DNA of 29,926 nucleotides, from positions 1 to 29,926 of the forward strand of contig JBKPDY010000100.1 in NCBI GenBank assembly GCA_046728155.1, in the 5' to 3' direction. The position numbers were made by a program, and so were the translations under genes. This document shows positions 1 to 7,276 of this stretch, piece after piece. The notes beneath the pieces were generated by a model. The model was not told the DNA's origin, searched no databases, and saw only the letters and a list, made by a program, of their open reading frames with translations. Source of the DNA: CAWDLX01 sp046728155. Its GTDB lineage: Bacteria > Actinomycetota > Actinomycetes > Mycobacteriales > Micromonosporaceae. Numbering within the stretch: the stretch's first letter is position 1; each line of letters starts with the position of its first letter.

Positions 1-843
1 CTCAGGTGAGCAGTAGGGCGCGAGCTCGTCGGAGTCGCTGTCCGGCCGCGAGACCTGGCGAAAAGCAGCATCGAGGGAGCGCGCGCACTCGTTGACCTGA
101 CCACGTAGGGCATGTGCCCGGGCCTCCGGCGCCAGAACAAGCGCTCGAACCCGTGGTGGCACCCGAGCGAGCATTCGAACGCCCGCCTCGGCCAGACTGG
201 CCGCCCGATCAATCTTGCCCTGATCAGACGCGATATTGGCCTTGCGCATCAGCAGGTAAGCGATGATTGCCGAGTTTTCGAGGGATAGCGCGATCTCCAT
301 CGCTCGGTCCGAGTGAGCCATTGCGTGGTCGGCCAGACCAGCGTCCTGGTGAAGCCAGCCGGCGAACTCGTTGTACCGACACGCGAGCCGTAGCAGGTCG
401 TCCGTGACCGAACTCGACTCGGCATCGAGCAGGATTTGGTCGAGCAGATCGGTCTGGGCACGCACGACCTCGGTCAAATGGTGAGGCCCTATGAGCTGAT
501 CAGCCAGGATGTGCTGTTGAAGGACGGCCGAGACGTACTCGACTGTCTCAACGCCCGGGTCGGGTCCTACCGCCGAACTTCCTTGGGCAGGGGTTGCCTC
601 GGCGAAGCTCAGCTCGTCGGCGTCGCGGGCGTAGACCTCGCAGAACAGGCGTTGGTAGACGGCATCGGGCTGTCCTTTGCCGTTCTCCCAACGTGACAGC
701 ATGGTCTTGAGGCTTGCTGGCGCTGCGATTCCGACACCGTCGCGGCGTGCCTGCGTTGTCAGGGCGTTGATCGTCTTCGACTGCTTCCAGCCCAGGCCCA
801 GGCGCGCGGCCCGCAACGCCGTAGCTGGCTGCTCCTCGCCCAT
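1..843 (-). CDS. XRE-family transcriptional regulator with helical repeat C-terminus (3' end outside window)
   Basis: The frame is open from ATG at 843 to the window edge (281 codons), so the C-terminus is missing. Residues ~5-75 form an XRE-type helix-turn-helix region with the typical SRWENGKGQPD segment. The rest is alanine/leucine-rich helical sequence with a TPR-like look, as in large actinobacterial XRE regulators that fuse a DNA-binding domain to TPR-like repeats. A strong ribosome site (GGGAGGGC) sits just before the ATG. It is divergent from the SCO3933-type pseudogene, and an 8-bp inverted repeat lies in the shared upstream region (901-931), which suggests it controls that side. A role as regulator of the integrated element is inferred from position. 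The ligand and targets are unknown. Confidence 0.85.
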   Translation of the reverse strand, partial: MGEEQPATALRAARLGLGWKQSKTINALTTQARRDGVGIAAPASLKTMLSRWENGKGQPDAVYQRLFCEVYARDADELSFAEATPAQGSSAVGPDPGVETVEYVSAVLQQHILADQLIGPHHLTEVVRAQTDLLDQILLDAESSSVTDDLLRLACRYNEFAGWLHQDAGLADHAMAHSDRAMEIALSLENSAIIAYLLMRKANIASDQGKIDRAASLAEAGVRMLARVPPRVRALVLAPEARAHALRGQVNECARSLDAAFRQVSRPDSDSDELAPYCSPE

Positions 844-900
844 CTGCCCTCCCTGTCGAGCTGCGATCAGTATGGCTCATCATCGCAGTCGATCGATGGC

Positions 901-947
901 GTTAACAGGTGACGAGTTGACGGCTGTTAACTGATCTCATCTACCGA
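901..947 (+). promoter_or_regulatory. Candidate promoter with overlapping operator dyad
   Basis: GTTAACAG (901-908) and CTGTTAAC (924-931) form a perfect 8-bp inverted repeat with a 15-nt spacer. The spacer holds a TTGACG -35-like box (918-923), followed after 18 nt by TACCGA (942-947) as a possible -10 box for rightward transcription. The dyad lies 58 bp upstream of the XRE regulator start and about 115 bp upstream of the rightward gene. It is therefore well placed to act as an operator for that regulator. Binding is inferred; the symmetry is directly visible. Confidence 0.5.
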
Positions 948-1045
948 TATCACTGGCTGCCTCGTTTCCTGGTTCTGCGAGCGAGTGCTCGTACGGCCGA
1001 GAGCGAGAGTCCACAAGGGACCTGCTCGATAGGAAAGGAGCGGCC

Positions 1046-1328
1046 ATGCGTCTTGGTATTGACACCTCCGGGGTGCAGTTCACGGTCACGACGAACACGG
1101 CACAGAAGCTCGACCAGAACGGCAAGCAGAAGATCGATCGCGACGGGCGGCCAATGTGGACCACTCAGGTCATGGCCCTCGACGAGACCGGCGGCGAAAT
1201 CCTGGCAATCACGTGGCCGGCGTCACGCCTTCCGCCACTGTGGGTCAGGTGGTCAAGCCGGTCGGGCTGGAGGCGATCCCGTGGAACAACAACGGGAAGC
1301 ACGGCGTGCCCTCCGAGGTGCGCCATGA
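1046..1328 (+). pseudogene. SCO3933-family small regulatory protein, two frameshifts
   Basis: A good ribosome site (AAAGGAG) precedes ATG 1046. The protein begins MRLGIDTSGVQFTV and continues to GGEILAI near 1212, then resumes one frame over with VAGVTPSATVGQVVKPVGLE and AIPWNNNGKHGV to about 1307. A second shift gives ALRGAP and a stop at 1326-1328. Joined, this is a ~94-residue protein with the order and length of the SCO3933-type family found in Streptomyces and Micromonospora integrative elements. Each break is explained by one missing base. The molecular role of the family is not well established. The gene is almost certainly inactive unless the breaks are sequencing errors. Confidence 0.7.
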
Positions 1329-1455
1329 TCGGGAACCACGTCCACTTCCAAGATCAGTTCTTGAATGGTCCACGGACTCCGGTCCATGGCGGCTGCGAGC
1401 GCTTGTGGACTTCACGTTCCGATGGAATCCAGTGTTTGTCGACTCGGCCATTTAT

Positions 1456-2145
1456 TCAGTCGTATTCAACCCTCTCCCAGACGTACTGGTCTCGCCAGGA
1501 CATGTCGCCGCGTGCGAAAGCGTCAAACACTTCAGCAAACCCGTCCGAGGTAGGAACTTCGGTTCCGTAATGGAAGTCCGGACCACCTTCGCAGTACTCC
1601 AAGAGCCAAAGATGATTGGGCCTGGGCAACGCGGCTTGGACGTACCAACTTCGATCGGCTCTTGCGAGGATGATGCCCCAGTTGCGCTCGGAAAGACTGC
1701 CGAGCATCGTGCGGATGGTGGAGAGCCCCGGCTCGTACGCCATCGAGCCATCGAGCGTGTAGATTTTGACTCGTGCGGCGTCCCTAATCCGCGGCGGCAG
1801 CACGATGGTCGAGTCCTGCGGGTCGAAAAGGAGCAGATCGTGCACCGCGGCCAGCTGCCTCACCGCTTCGTGGACTTCGTCGGCCCTCGGCCAAATGATC
1901 GACATGATGATCGCTTTGTCGGATGCGGACGGAGTCACGCTCCAAACGCCGTGCTCCTCCACCCACTCGATCGGCCTGCTTTCGTTCGCCGGGTACCGCT
2001 CCATGAGGGATTCGTAGAACTCGCGAACATTGGCGTGAGGTGTGAAGCCCGACGTGATGTCGCCCCACAAGGCATCGGCCTTGCTGACCGCTTGGCTTAC
2101 CACGATCGGCGCGGGCTCGTACCACACAGCCAGATCGAAACTCAC
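1456..2145 (-). CDS. Hypothetical two-part protein with Imm1-like C-terminal half
   Basis: GTG 2145 is preferred over upstream in-frame starts because GGAGG lies 5 nt before it and the family-like opening VSFDLAVWYEP follows. The product is 229 residues with no signal peptide or membrane segment, so it is probably cytosolic. The first ~120 residues resemble small actinobacterial proteins that begin MSFDLAVW and have no assigned function. The second half, ending in LLEYCEGGPDFHY and WRDQYVWERVEY, resembles Imm1-type immunity proteins of polymorphic toxins. Both likenesses are from memory of the families. No toxin gene is adjacent. It lies opposite and just before an integrase remnant, where the integrase body would be expected, so it may have arrived with the rearrangement that removed it. 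Confidence 0.6.
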   Translation of the reverse strand: MSFDLAVWYEPAPIVVSQAVSKADALWGDITSGFTPHANVREFYESLMERYPANESRPIEWVEEHGVWSVTPSASDKAIIMSIIWPRADEVHEAVRQLAAVHDLLLFDPQDSTIVLPPRIRDAARVKIYTLDGSMAYEPGLSTIRTMLGSLSERNWGIILARADRSWYVQAALPRPNHLWLLEYCEGGPDFHYGTEVPTSDGFAEVFDAFARGDMSWRDQYVWERVEYD

Positions 2146-2157
2146 CGGACCTCCACG

Positions 2158-2304
2158 TCGCCGCACGGTCTGCGTGTTGGCATCGTAGCCGCGCGGGCAG
2201 GCCACTCCGTGGTCGTGTTGCTCAAGGTCTACGCCAAGTGTGTTGACGGCCAGGCAGCGAGCGTTAACGCGCTCATCCAGCACACCCTGCGGGGCGGATC
2301 ATGA
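2158..2304 (+). pseudogene. Tyrosine integrase, C-terminal remnant
   Basis: The last ~48 codons encode RAGHSVVVLLKVYAKCVDGQ followed by AASVNALIQHTLRGGS and a stop. This matches the end of the integrase at 5745-7128 (RAGHSVDVLLK, then VYAKCIDGQ once its frameshift is corrected). The Y in VYAKC is the position of the catalytic tyrosine. Upstream, PHGLR may correspond to the PYDLR of the H-x-x-R box, but the H-x-x-R segment itself is deleted and no further integrase sequence precedes it. It ends about 100 bp before the partial tRNA repeat, the normal int-to-att layout of actinobacterial integrative elements. This implies a former second element to the left. Confidence 0.75.
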
Positions 2305-2410
2305 TCACCGAGTCCGCAGAGTCCAAGATCAGTCCGTGAATAGTCCGCGGATACCGGCAGACGGGTGCTTCTCGCGACACATTGTGGCACATGCTGACCC
2401 ATTGCCAGTT

Positions 2411-2496
2411 GGCTATCTTGCCTGGTCAGAGACCGACCGCGCTGATCAACTGGGTGCCCCCGGCAGGATTCGAACCTGCGACACACGGTTTAGGAA
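2411..2496. repeat. Attachment-site repeat with 3' part of tRNA-Arg(CCT), left copy
   Basis: These 86 bp match 11958-12043 with five mismatches (about 94% identity). The right ~38 bp (2459-2496) are the T-arm, variable region and anticodon 3' side of tRNA-Arg(CCT), read on the minus strand; the left ~48 bp are sequence downstream of that tRNA. Similarity stops at the anticodon stem-loop, a usual crossover position for tyrosine integrases. A weaker match continues some 30 bp further left. One mismatch falls in the T-loop region (ATTCG against AATCG). This is the expected signature of attL/attR made by integration into the tRNA 3' half. Confidence 0.8.
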
Positions 2497-2615
2497 TGGA
2501 GTCCAATTAGGACGATCAACATGGCATCTACCTGCGGTGATGGGCGTCGCCTTGATCGCTATAGCCAGGGTCAGTCCGGATCTTGTAATGGTGGCTCTTC
2601 TCGTCCGGACTACGG
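2497..2615. other. Intergenic stretch after the att repeat
   Basis: No gene or strong signal is seen. Coding similarity to the DUF2637 remnant begins only after this point. It probably marks the junction at which the 5' half of that gene was lost. Confidence 0.4.
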
Positions 2616-3198
2616 TTGGCGCCCACCAGGGATGACCTTCGCCGCGCGGCCAGATCCTGTATCTGGGCTGGCGCGCGGTCGGCTAAGAGTCGCCTGCGCC
2701 GCCGCCGCCGTCACCACCTGCGCATCGGCGCCTACCCCATCACCGTCATCCTCGCCGCGGCCGCCCTGTCCCTGGCCGGACAACTCGCCCAGGCCAAGGC
2801 ATCGATCACCGGCTGGCTGCTCGCCGCCGTACCCGCTATCGGGTTCCTCGCCCTGACCAAGCTCGTCATCTCCCGGCCCACCCCCGCCGACACCCACGCC
2901 GCAAGCACAGGTCCGTCCGGCCTCCATGCCGGTTCAGGCCACCCTCCACCGGGCATCGGCATCCACTGTGGAACCACATGCTGATGACCTCATCCCGGGT
3001 GCCCGCATCGTCGCCGACGCGTTCCACCGCGCCACCGGACACCACATTGACCGGGACACGCTCGCCGACCGGCTCCAGGTGCCGCTCAGCACCGCCCAGC
3101 GTCTGCTCGACGCCTTACGGGCCACCGCGCCAACCCGAACCACCGCAGCAGTTCCGGCCCGGTTCACCGGCGAACCCGCCGTCGACGCCCTCACCTGA
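2616..3198 (+). pseudogene. DUF2637 (SpdB2-like) membrane protein, 5'-truncated and frameshifted
   Basis: One frame (2616 to ~2920) encodes a basic stretch and two hydrophobic segments (around ITVILAAAALSLAGQ and LLAAVPAIGFLALTKLV), as in the second half of the DUF2637 membrane domain. The next frame (to the stop at 3196-3198) encodes the family's C-terminal domain, with ARIVADAFHRATGHHIDRDT and LADRLQVPLSTAQRLLDALR. The N-terminal membrane half is absent. The halves are joined by a +1 shift near 2920-2930. DUF2637 proteins are common in actinobacterial integrative elements and plasmids and are linked to spread between hyphal compartments. The TTG at 2616 is only a nominal beginning. Confidence 0.7.
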
Positions 3199-3215
3199 GC
3201 GTCATTGAGCTGCGT

Positions 3216-3239
3216 CCGTGCCCGATCAGTCGGGCACGG
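3216..3239 (+). terminator. Perfect 10-bp hairpin, terminator-like
   Basis: CCGTGCCCGA and TCGGGCACGG form a perfect 10-bp GC-rich stem around the loop TCAG. It lies 18 bp after the DUF2637 stop and ~36 bp before the next start. There is no T-run, which is common in actinobacterial terminators. It could instead be an attenuator or a replication-related dyad. Confidence 0.55.
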
Positions 3240-3275
3240 CCAGCCAACCCCGACCAACTCCGTGAAAGGAACACC

Positions 3276-3587
3276 GTGCCCTACCTCTGGGAACCCACCC
3301 CGCAAGGCGTCGGCACCATCCTGACCGAGCTGCAGCCGCACCGGTACGACCCGGACCGGTACTGGCCGCTGCTGGTCGGCATGGTGCACGACCAATTCAT
3401 CCTCGCCCTCGCCGAACACCGCGAGGACTGCGACAACGCCACCTGCCGAACCTGCATGAACCTGGCCCGCCTCGACACCACCCTCGAAGCCCACAACGCC
3501 ATCCAGCCCGGCGGCTGTGCCTGTGACGACCACCGCGTCTTCCCGCACCGACTGCAGCTCGGGATCTTCAAAACCCCGCTCCACTAG
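3276..3587 (+). CDS. Small hypothetical protein of the integrative element
   Basis: GTG 3276 is preceded by AAAGGA at good spacing. The 103-residue product opens PYLWEPTPQGVGTILTELQP, is acidic to neutral and has no membrane segment. Residues ~50-75 contain four cysteines and a histidine (HREDCDNATCRTCMNLARLD and, later, GGCACDDH), which could bind zinc. I do not recognise a named family. Small cysteine-bearing proteins are common just upstream of rep in Micromonospora-type elements. The gene is intact although both neighbours on its left and right are frameshifted, and it is bracketed by hairpins at 3216-3239 and 3606-3635. Confidence 0.6.
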   Translation: MPYLWEPTPQGVGTILTELQPHRYDPDRYWPLLVGMVHDQFILALAEHREDCDNATCRTCMNLARLDTTLEAHNAIQPGGCACDDHRVFPHRLQLGIFKTPLH

Positions 3588-3605
3588 CTCCACCGAAAAG
3601 CAATG

Positions 3606-3635
3606 GGGTGCCCAGACCAAACGGCTCGGGCACCC
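3606..3635 (+). terminator. 8-bp hairpin between two element genes
   Basis: GGGTGCCC (3606-3613) and GGGCACCC (3628-3635) are perfect complements around a 14-nt loop, 18 bp after the stop of the small hypothetical gene. No T-run follows. It may terminate or attenuate transcription before the zinc-ribbon gene. Confidence 0.4.
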
Positions 3636-3666
3636 ACCCCAACCAGACCAGCAAGGGAGGTGCAAC

Positions 3667-4057
3667 ATGCCGCGTCACATCGTCGAGGTCCACACGTTCA
3701 CCCACACCTGCCCCGCCGACCCGCAGCCCCACGCCGTCGACACCTGGCGCGCCCCTCATCGACACCATCCGAACCGGCGCGTGCACCAACCCGCAACCGG
3801 TCCACACCGGTGACGGCGTCGTCATCGTCGACTGCGGCACCCTGCTTCCCCGGGACCGGTGCTGCCCGGCCTGCACGGTCACCATCACCATCCAGGCCAG
3901 CTTCACCACCCACCTCGGCCCCGAACCCGTCCACACCAGTACCGCAGCGAGAGGCGTGCTCCCCGCGCCATGCCGGGTCTGTGGCATGCCGGTCGCGGCC
4001 ATCTTCGCCGACACGGGACGACACCCCTCCTGCATCGCGCCGCGAGGTCGCCGATGA
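3667..4057 (+). pseudogene. Zinc-ribbon-like hypothetical protein with one frameshift
   Basis: A very strong ribosome site (GGGAGGTG) precedes ATG 3667, and the protein opens MPRHIVEVHTFTHTCPADPQ then PHAVDTWRA. The frame shifts +1 in a C-run near 3750 and continues LIDTIRTGACTNPQPVHTGD to RCCPACTVTI and, near the end, CRVCGMPVAAIFADTGRHPS. The CxxC pairs and H/C at the end suggest a zinc-ribbon fold. The corrected length is ~130 residues. Its stop overlaps the rep start (ATGA), so translation was probably coupled to rep. Function is unknown. A single inserted C explains the break; sequencing error cannot be excluded. Confidence 0.6.
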
Positions 4058-5520
4058 GCGCCCGAGTCCTCCCGCCGCATTGGTTCCTATCCTCACCCGA
4101 GGAATTCGCCTTTCACCGGGCCAGCACCACCCCGGACTACTTCCGATGGCTCGACCACGTCGCCTCGGCTGCCGGCTGCTCCCACCCCATCCGCCTGGTC
4201 GGACGCATCGACACCGTCGACACCGAAACCGGCACCACCCTGACTTCACTGTCCACAGACAACCTGCCCGACCGGGCCATCTACAAGAACTGCGGCAACC
4301 GCCGCGCCGCCGTCTGCCCGTCCTGCTCCACCACCTACCGGCGTGACGCCTACCAACTCATCCGCGCCGGTCTCGTCGGCGGCAAAGGCATCCCGCCCAG
4401 CGTCAGCACCCACGCCGCGGTGTTCGCCACCTTCACCGCCCCCGGCTTCGGCCCCGTCCACACCCGACGCACCAGCTCCTCTGGGAAGGCGATCCCGTGC
4501 CGGCCCCGGCGTGGTGAAGACCTCTGCCCGCACGGGGTCGACCTGCGCTGCGACCGCATCCACCACCAGGACGAGAAGAGCCTCGGTCTCCCGTTCTGCC
4601 TGGGCTGCTACGACCACGCCCACCAGGTCGTGTGGAACAACGCCGCCGGGGAACTGTGGCGACGCACCCGCATCAACATGGACCGGGCCATTACCCGCAC
4701 CGCCAAACAGCGCGGCATTGACCCGAAGGGTATCCGCGTCTCCTACGGCAAGGTCGCCGAGATGCAGCGACGCGGCGTGGTGCACTTTCATGTCATCATC
4801 CGCCTCGACGGCGTCGACCCCACCAACCCCGACGCGATCGTGCCACCGCCCGACGGAATCGGGCTGCTCGACCTGGTCGCCGCGATCGAACACGCCGCCG
4901 CCGACACCCGCTTCAGCACCCCACCGCATCACCGCCACCCCACGGGCTGGGTCATCGCGTGGGGGGAGCAGCTCGACATCCGACCCGTTCGGGTCTCCGG
5001 CCACCGGGAGATCTCCGATGAGATGGTCGCCGGCTATCTGGCCAAGTACGCCACCAAATCCACCGAGTCCGCCGGCCACGTCTCGAGCCGGCTCACCCAT
5101 GAGAGCATCGACCTCTACGCCAACCCGCAGGGCACTCACGTCGAACGACTCATCGACGCCTGCTGGCGCATCGGCGGCTACAACCCTGGCCTGAGTCTCC
5201 TCGACCAGGCCGACCGGCCCTACGGCGGTCTACGACGCTGGGCCCACATGCTCGGCTTCGGCGGACACTTCCTGACCAAAAGCCGCCGCTACTCCATCAC
5301 CTTCCGCATCCTGCGCGAGAACCGCGTCGTCTGGCGCCGCACCACCACCGAAGACCTCGACAGCGAACACCAGGAACAAACCACCCTGCTCATCGCCACC
5401 CTTATATACGCCGGATCCGGCTGGCGCACCCACGGCGACGCCCTGCTCGCCAACACCTCCGCCGCCCTCGCCCGCGAACGACGCCGCATCGGCCGAATCG
5501 AAAGCACGTCCCTCAACTGA
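4054..5520 (+). CDS. repSA: RepSA-type rolling-circle replication initiator
   Basis: The protein has 488 residues, close to the usual size of RepSA of pSAM2-like elements. ATG 4054 overlaps the stop of the preceding gene (ATGA). Cysteines C80, C88 and C91 (CGNRRAAVCPSC) and a later cysteine/histidine cluster look zinc-binding. The metal-binding HUH motif of rolling-circle initiators is H244-F-H246 within GVVHFHVIIRLDG. The likely nicking tyrosine lies in GYLAKYATKS (Y328 or Y332). It would nick the double-strand origin of the excised circle and start leading-strand replication. The frame is intact from end to end. It heads rep-xis-int, with xis 42 bp downstream. Confidence 0.88.
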   Translation: MSARVLPPHWFLSSPEEFAFHRASTTPDYFRWLDHVASAAGCSHPIRLVGRIDTVDTETGTTLTSLSTDNLPDRAIYKNCGNRRAAVCPSCSTTYRRDAYQLIRAGLVGGKGIPPSVSTHAAVFATFTAPGFGPVHTRRTSSSGKAIPCRPRRGEDLCPHGVDLRCDRIHHQDEKSLGLPFCLGCYDHAHQVVWNNAAGELWRRTRINMDRAITRTAKQRGIDPKGIRVSYGKVAEMQRRGVVHFHVIIRLDGVDPTNPDAIVPPPDGIGLLDLVAAIEHAAADTRFSTPPHHRHPTGWVIAWGEQLDIRPVRVSGHREISDEMVAGYLAKYATKSTESAGHVSSRLTHESIDLYANPQGTHVERLIDACWRIGGYNPGLSLLDQADRPYGGLRRWAHMLGFGGHFLTKSRRYSITFRILRENRVVWRRTTTEDLDSEHQEQTTLLIATLIYAGSGWRTHGDALLANTSAALARERRRIGRIESTSLN

Positions 5521-5562
5521 CAGTACGAGTCAATCCGACAAGTCTGGAAAGGAGAGTCCATT

Positions 5563-5748
5563 GTGGACGAGCTGATGACCGTGAAGCAGGTGTTGGCCGA
5601 GCTGAACGGCGTCTCTCGTCGCACGTTCTACCGGTGGCGCGAGCTTGGCACCGGCCCGGAGTGCATACGCCTGCCCAACGGCGAGCTTCGCGTATGGCGT
5701 AGCGAGCTTCTTTCGTGGCTCGAGGGTCTGAGGAGTCGAGCGGCATGA
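5563..5748 (+). CDS. xis: Excisionase (MerR-like winged-helix, Xis)
   Basis: GTG 5563 follows GGAGAG at normal spacing. The 61-residue product (MTVKQVLAELNGVSRRTFYR, then LPNGELRVWRSELLSWLEGL) is a complete single-domain HTH_17/MerR-type DNA-binding protein, the size and form of excisionases of actinobacterial integrative elements. It would bind near the attachment sites and direct the integrase to excise. Its stop overlaps the integrase ATG by 4 nt (ATGA), which confirms pairing with the integrase. The frame is intact. Confidence 0.85.
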   Translation: MDELMTVKQVLAELNGVSRRTFYRWRELGTGPECIRLPNGELRVWRSELLSWLEGLRSRAA

Positions 5749-7128
5749 AGACGCGCAACGTCCGGGTTTGGGAAATCAAGGCAAATCAGAGGGCCGGTAG
5801 GAGGCGTTCGTACACGGTTCGATGGGTTGTCGGCAGTCGGGAGCGGTCACAGACGTTCGCAACGCGGGCACTCGCCGACAACTACCGATCCGACCTTATG
5901 CAGGCGATCAACCGTGGCGAGATGTTCGATCTCCAGTCAGGACTGCCGGATTCGATGATCGAGACAACGGACTCAGTGACTTGGCTTGCATTCGCGGCGA
6001 AGTACGTCTCGATGAAATGGCATGGTGCGGCCGCCAAGTACCGGACGAGCATCGTCGAGGCGCTCACAAGCGTCACACCTTCCCTCGTGCGAGATGTTCC
6101 CGGCCGGCCCAACCGCGACATGCTACGTCGGGCTTTACGAGATCACATACTTCCTGCCAACAGAACCACAACCGGCCTACCGAAGGACGTGGAGTCCGCG
6201 GCTCACTGGCTTGAACGCGCCACCCTGCGCGTCTCCGACCTCGCCGATCCTGCGACCATTCGGAGAGCGATAGACGCCCTCTCCGTGAGGCTTGACGGCC
6301 AGCCGGCAGCGGCACTAACGACCCGGCGCAAGCGAGCCGTGTTCTACAACGCACTTCAGTACGCGGTTGAGCTCGAGGAGCTGGAGTACAACCCCATCGA
6401 CAAGGTCAAGGTGCCATCCCGACGAGCCAAAGTCACCGTGACGGTCGATCGGCGTGTGGTCGTCAACCCAGCTCAGGCGCGAGAACTGCTGACGGCCGTC
6501 TCCTACGTTGGCAGCCGCGGGCAACGTGGGCAGCGGCTGGTCGCATTCTTCGCATGCATGTACTTCGCCGCACTTAGGCCGGCCGAGGCTCTCGGCCTTC
6601 GAGAACGAGACTGCGACCTGCCCGATCGTGGCTGGGGCCGGTTGACGCTCGCGAGGTCGCGCCCCAGCGCGGGCAGGCGCTGGACTGACTCCGGCGACGC
6701 CCACGACGACCGAGGTCTAAAGCACCGCGGCGAGCGAGAGCCCCGCGCCGTGCCGATACCGCCGGAGCTCGTCGCCATCCTCCGCGAACATCTCAAGCGG
6801 TACGGCACCGCCTAGGACGGGCGCCTCTTCCACAGCCGTTCCGGCAAAGTCGTTGGCGCGTCCAGCTACTCGCGGGTGTGGGCTGAGGCACGGCGGTTCG
6901 CCTTGCAGCCAAGGCAGGTCGACTCTCCGCTTGCTCGGCGGCCGTACGACCTCAGGCATGCGTGTGTCTCGTTCTGGCTCAACGCTGGCGTGCCCGCGGC
7001 CGAGGTTGCCGAGCGCGCCGGACATTCGGTTGACGTGCTCCTAAAGGGTCTACGCCAAGTGCATCGACGGGCAGGAGGCGTCCGTGAACTCGCGAATCGA
7101 GAAGGCGCTGGCGGGCAGGGCCCCATGA
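5745..7128 (+). pseudogene. int: Tyrosine-type site-specific integrase, nonsense and frameshift mutated
   Basis: ATG 5745 overlaps the xis stop. The protein opens MKTRNVRVWEIKANQRAGRR and has an N-terminal arm/SAM-like domain (to ~residue 200). The catalytic domain has the first arginine in YFAALRPAEALGLRE, the H-x-x-R box in YDLRHACVSFWLNAG, the GHS motif in ERAGHSVDVLLK, and the nucleophile in VYAKCIDGQ. Two lesions are visible. A TAG at 6813-6815 interrupts the frame between KRYGTA and DGRLFHS. One extra G in the run near 7046-7048 throws VYAKC into the next frame, which ends at 7126-7128. A protein stopped at 6815 (356 residues) lacks the H-x-x-R box and tyrosine, so it should be inactive. 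Confidence 0.85.
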
Positions 7129-7161
7129 TCCAGAGCCGCTGCCTCAGCGCCGGCTCGCCCT

Positions 7162-7209
7162 GGCACGAGCATTCATCCCGAAGCCTCGATGCACGCCCCA
7201 GCTCGTGCC
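7162..7209. repeat. 9-bp inverted repeat just after the integrase
   Basis: GGCACGAGC (7162-7170) and GCTCGTGCC (7201-7209) are perfect complements 30 nt apart. It lies between the integrase end and the converging propeller gene (stop at 7277). It could be a bidirectional terminator or an integrase/excisionase arm site, since int normally abuts att in these elements. No tRNA-like core is present here. Confidence 0.4.
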
Positions 7210-7276
7210 TTACCAGGGGTTCTCAGCTGCGTCCGAACCGAGCATCGTCGGTCAGTGCCGCATTCCCGCGTACGGC

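Noticed and set aside
1156..2304. 382-codon plus-strand open frame
   Set aside because: Only its two ends are protein-like (the middle of the SCO3933-type pseudogene and the integrase tail); the long middle is antisense to the immunity-like gene.
4246..5139. Long minus-strand open frame opposite rep
   Set aside because: Its sequence is Gly/Val/Ala-rich and low-complexity, has no recognisable domain and no ribosome site; it is a GC-content shadow of the intact rep gene.
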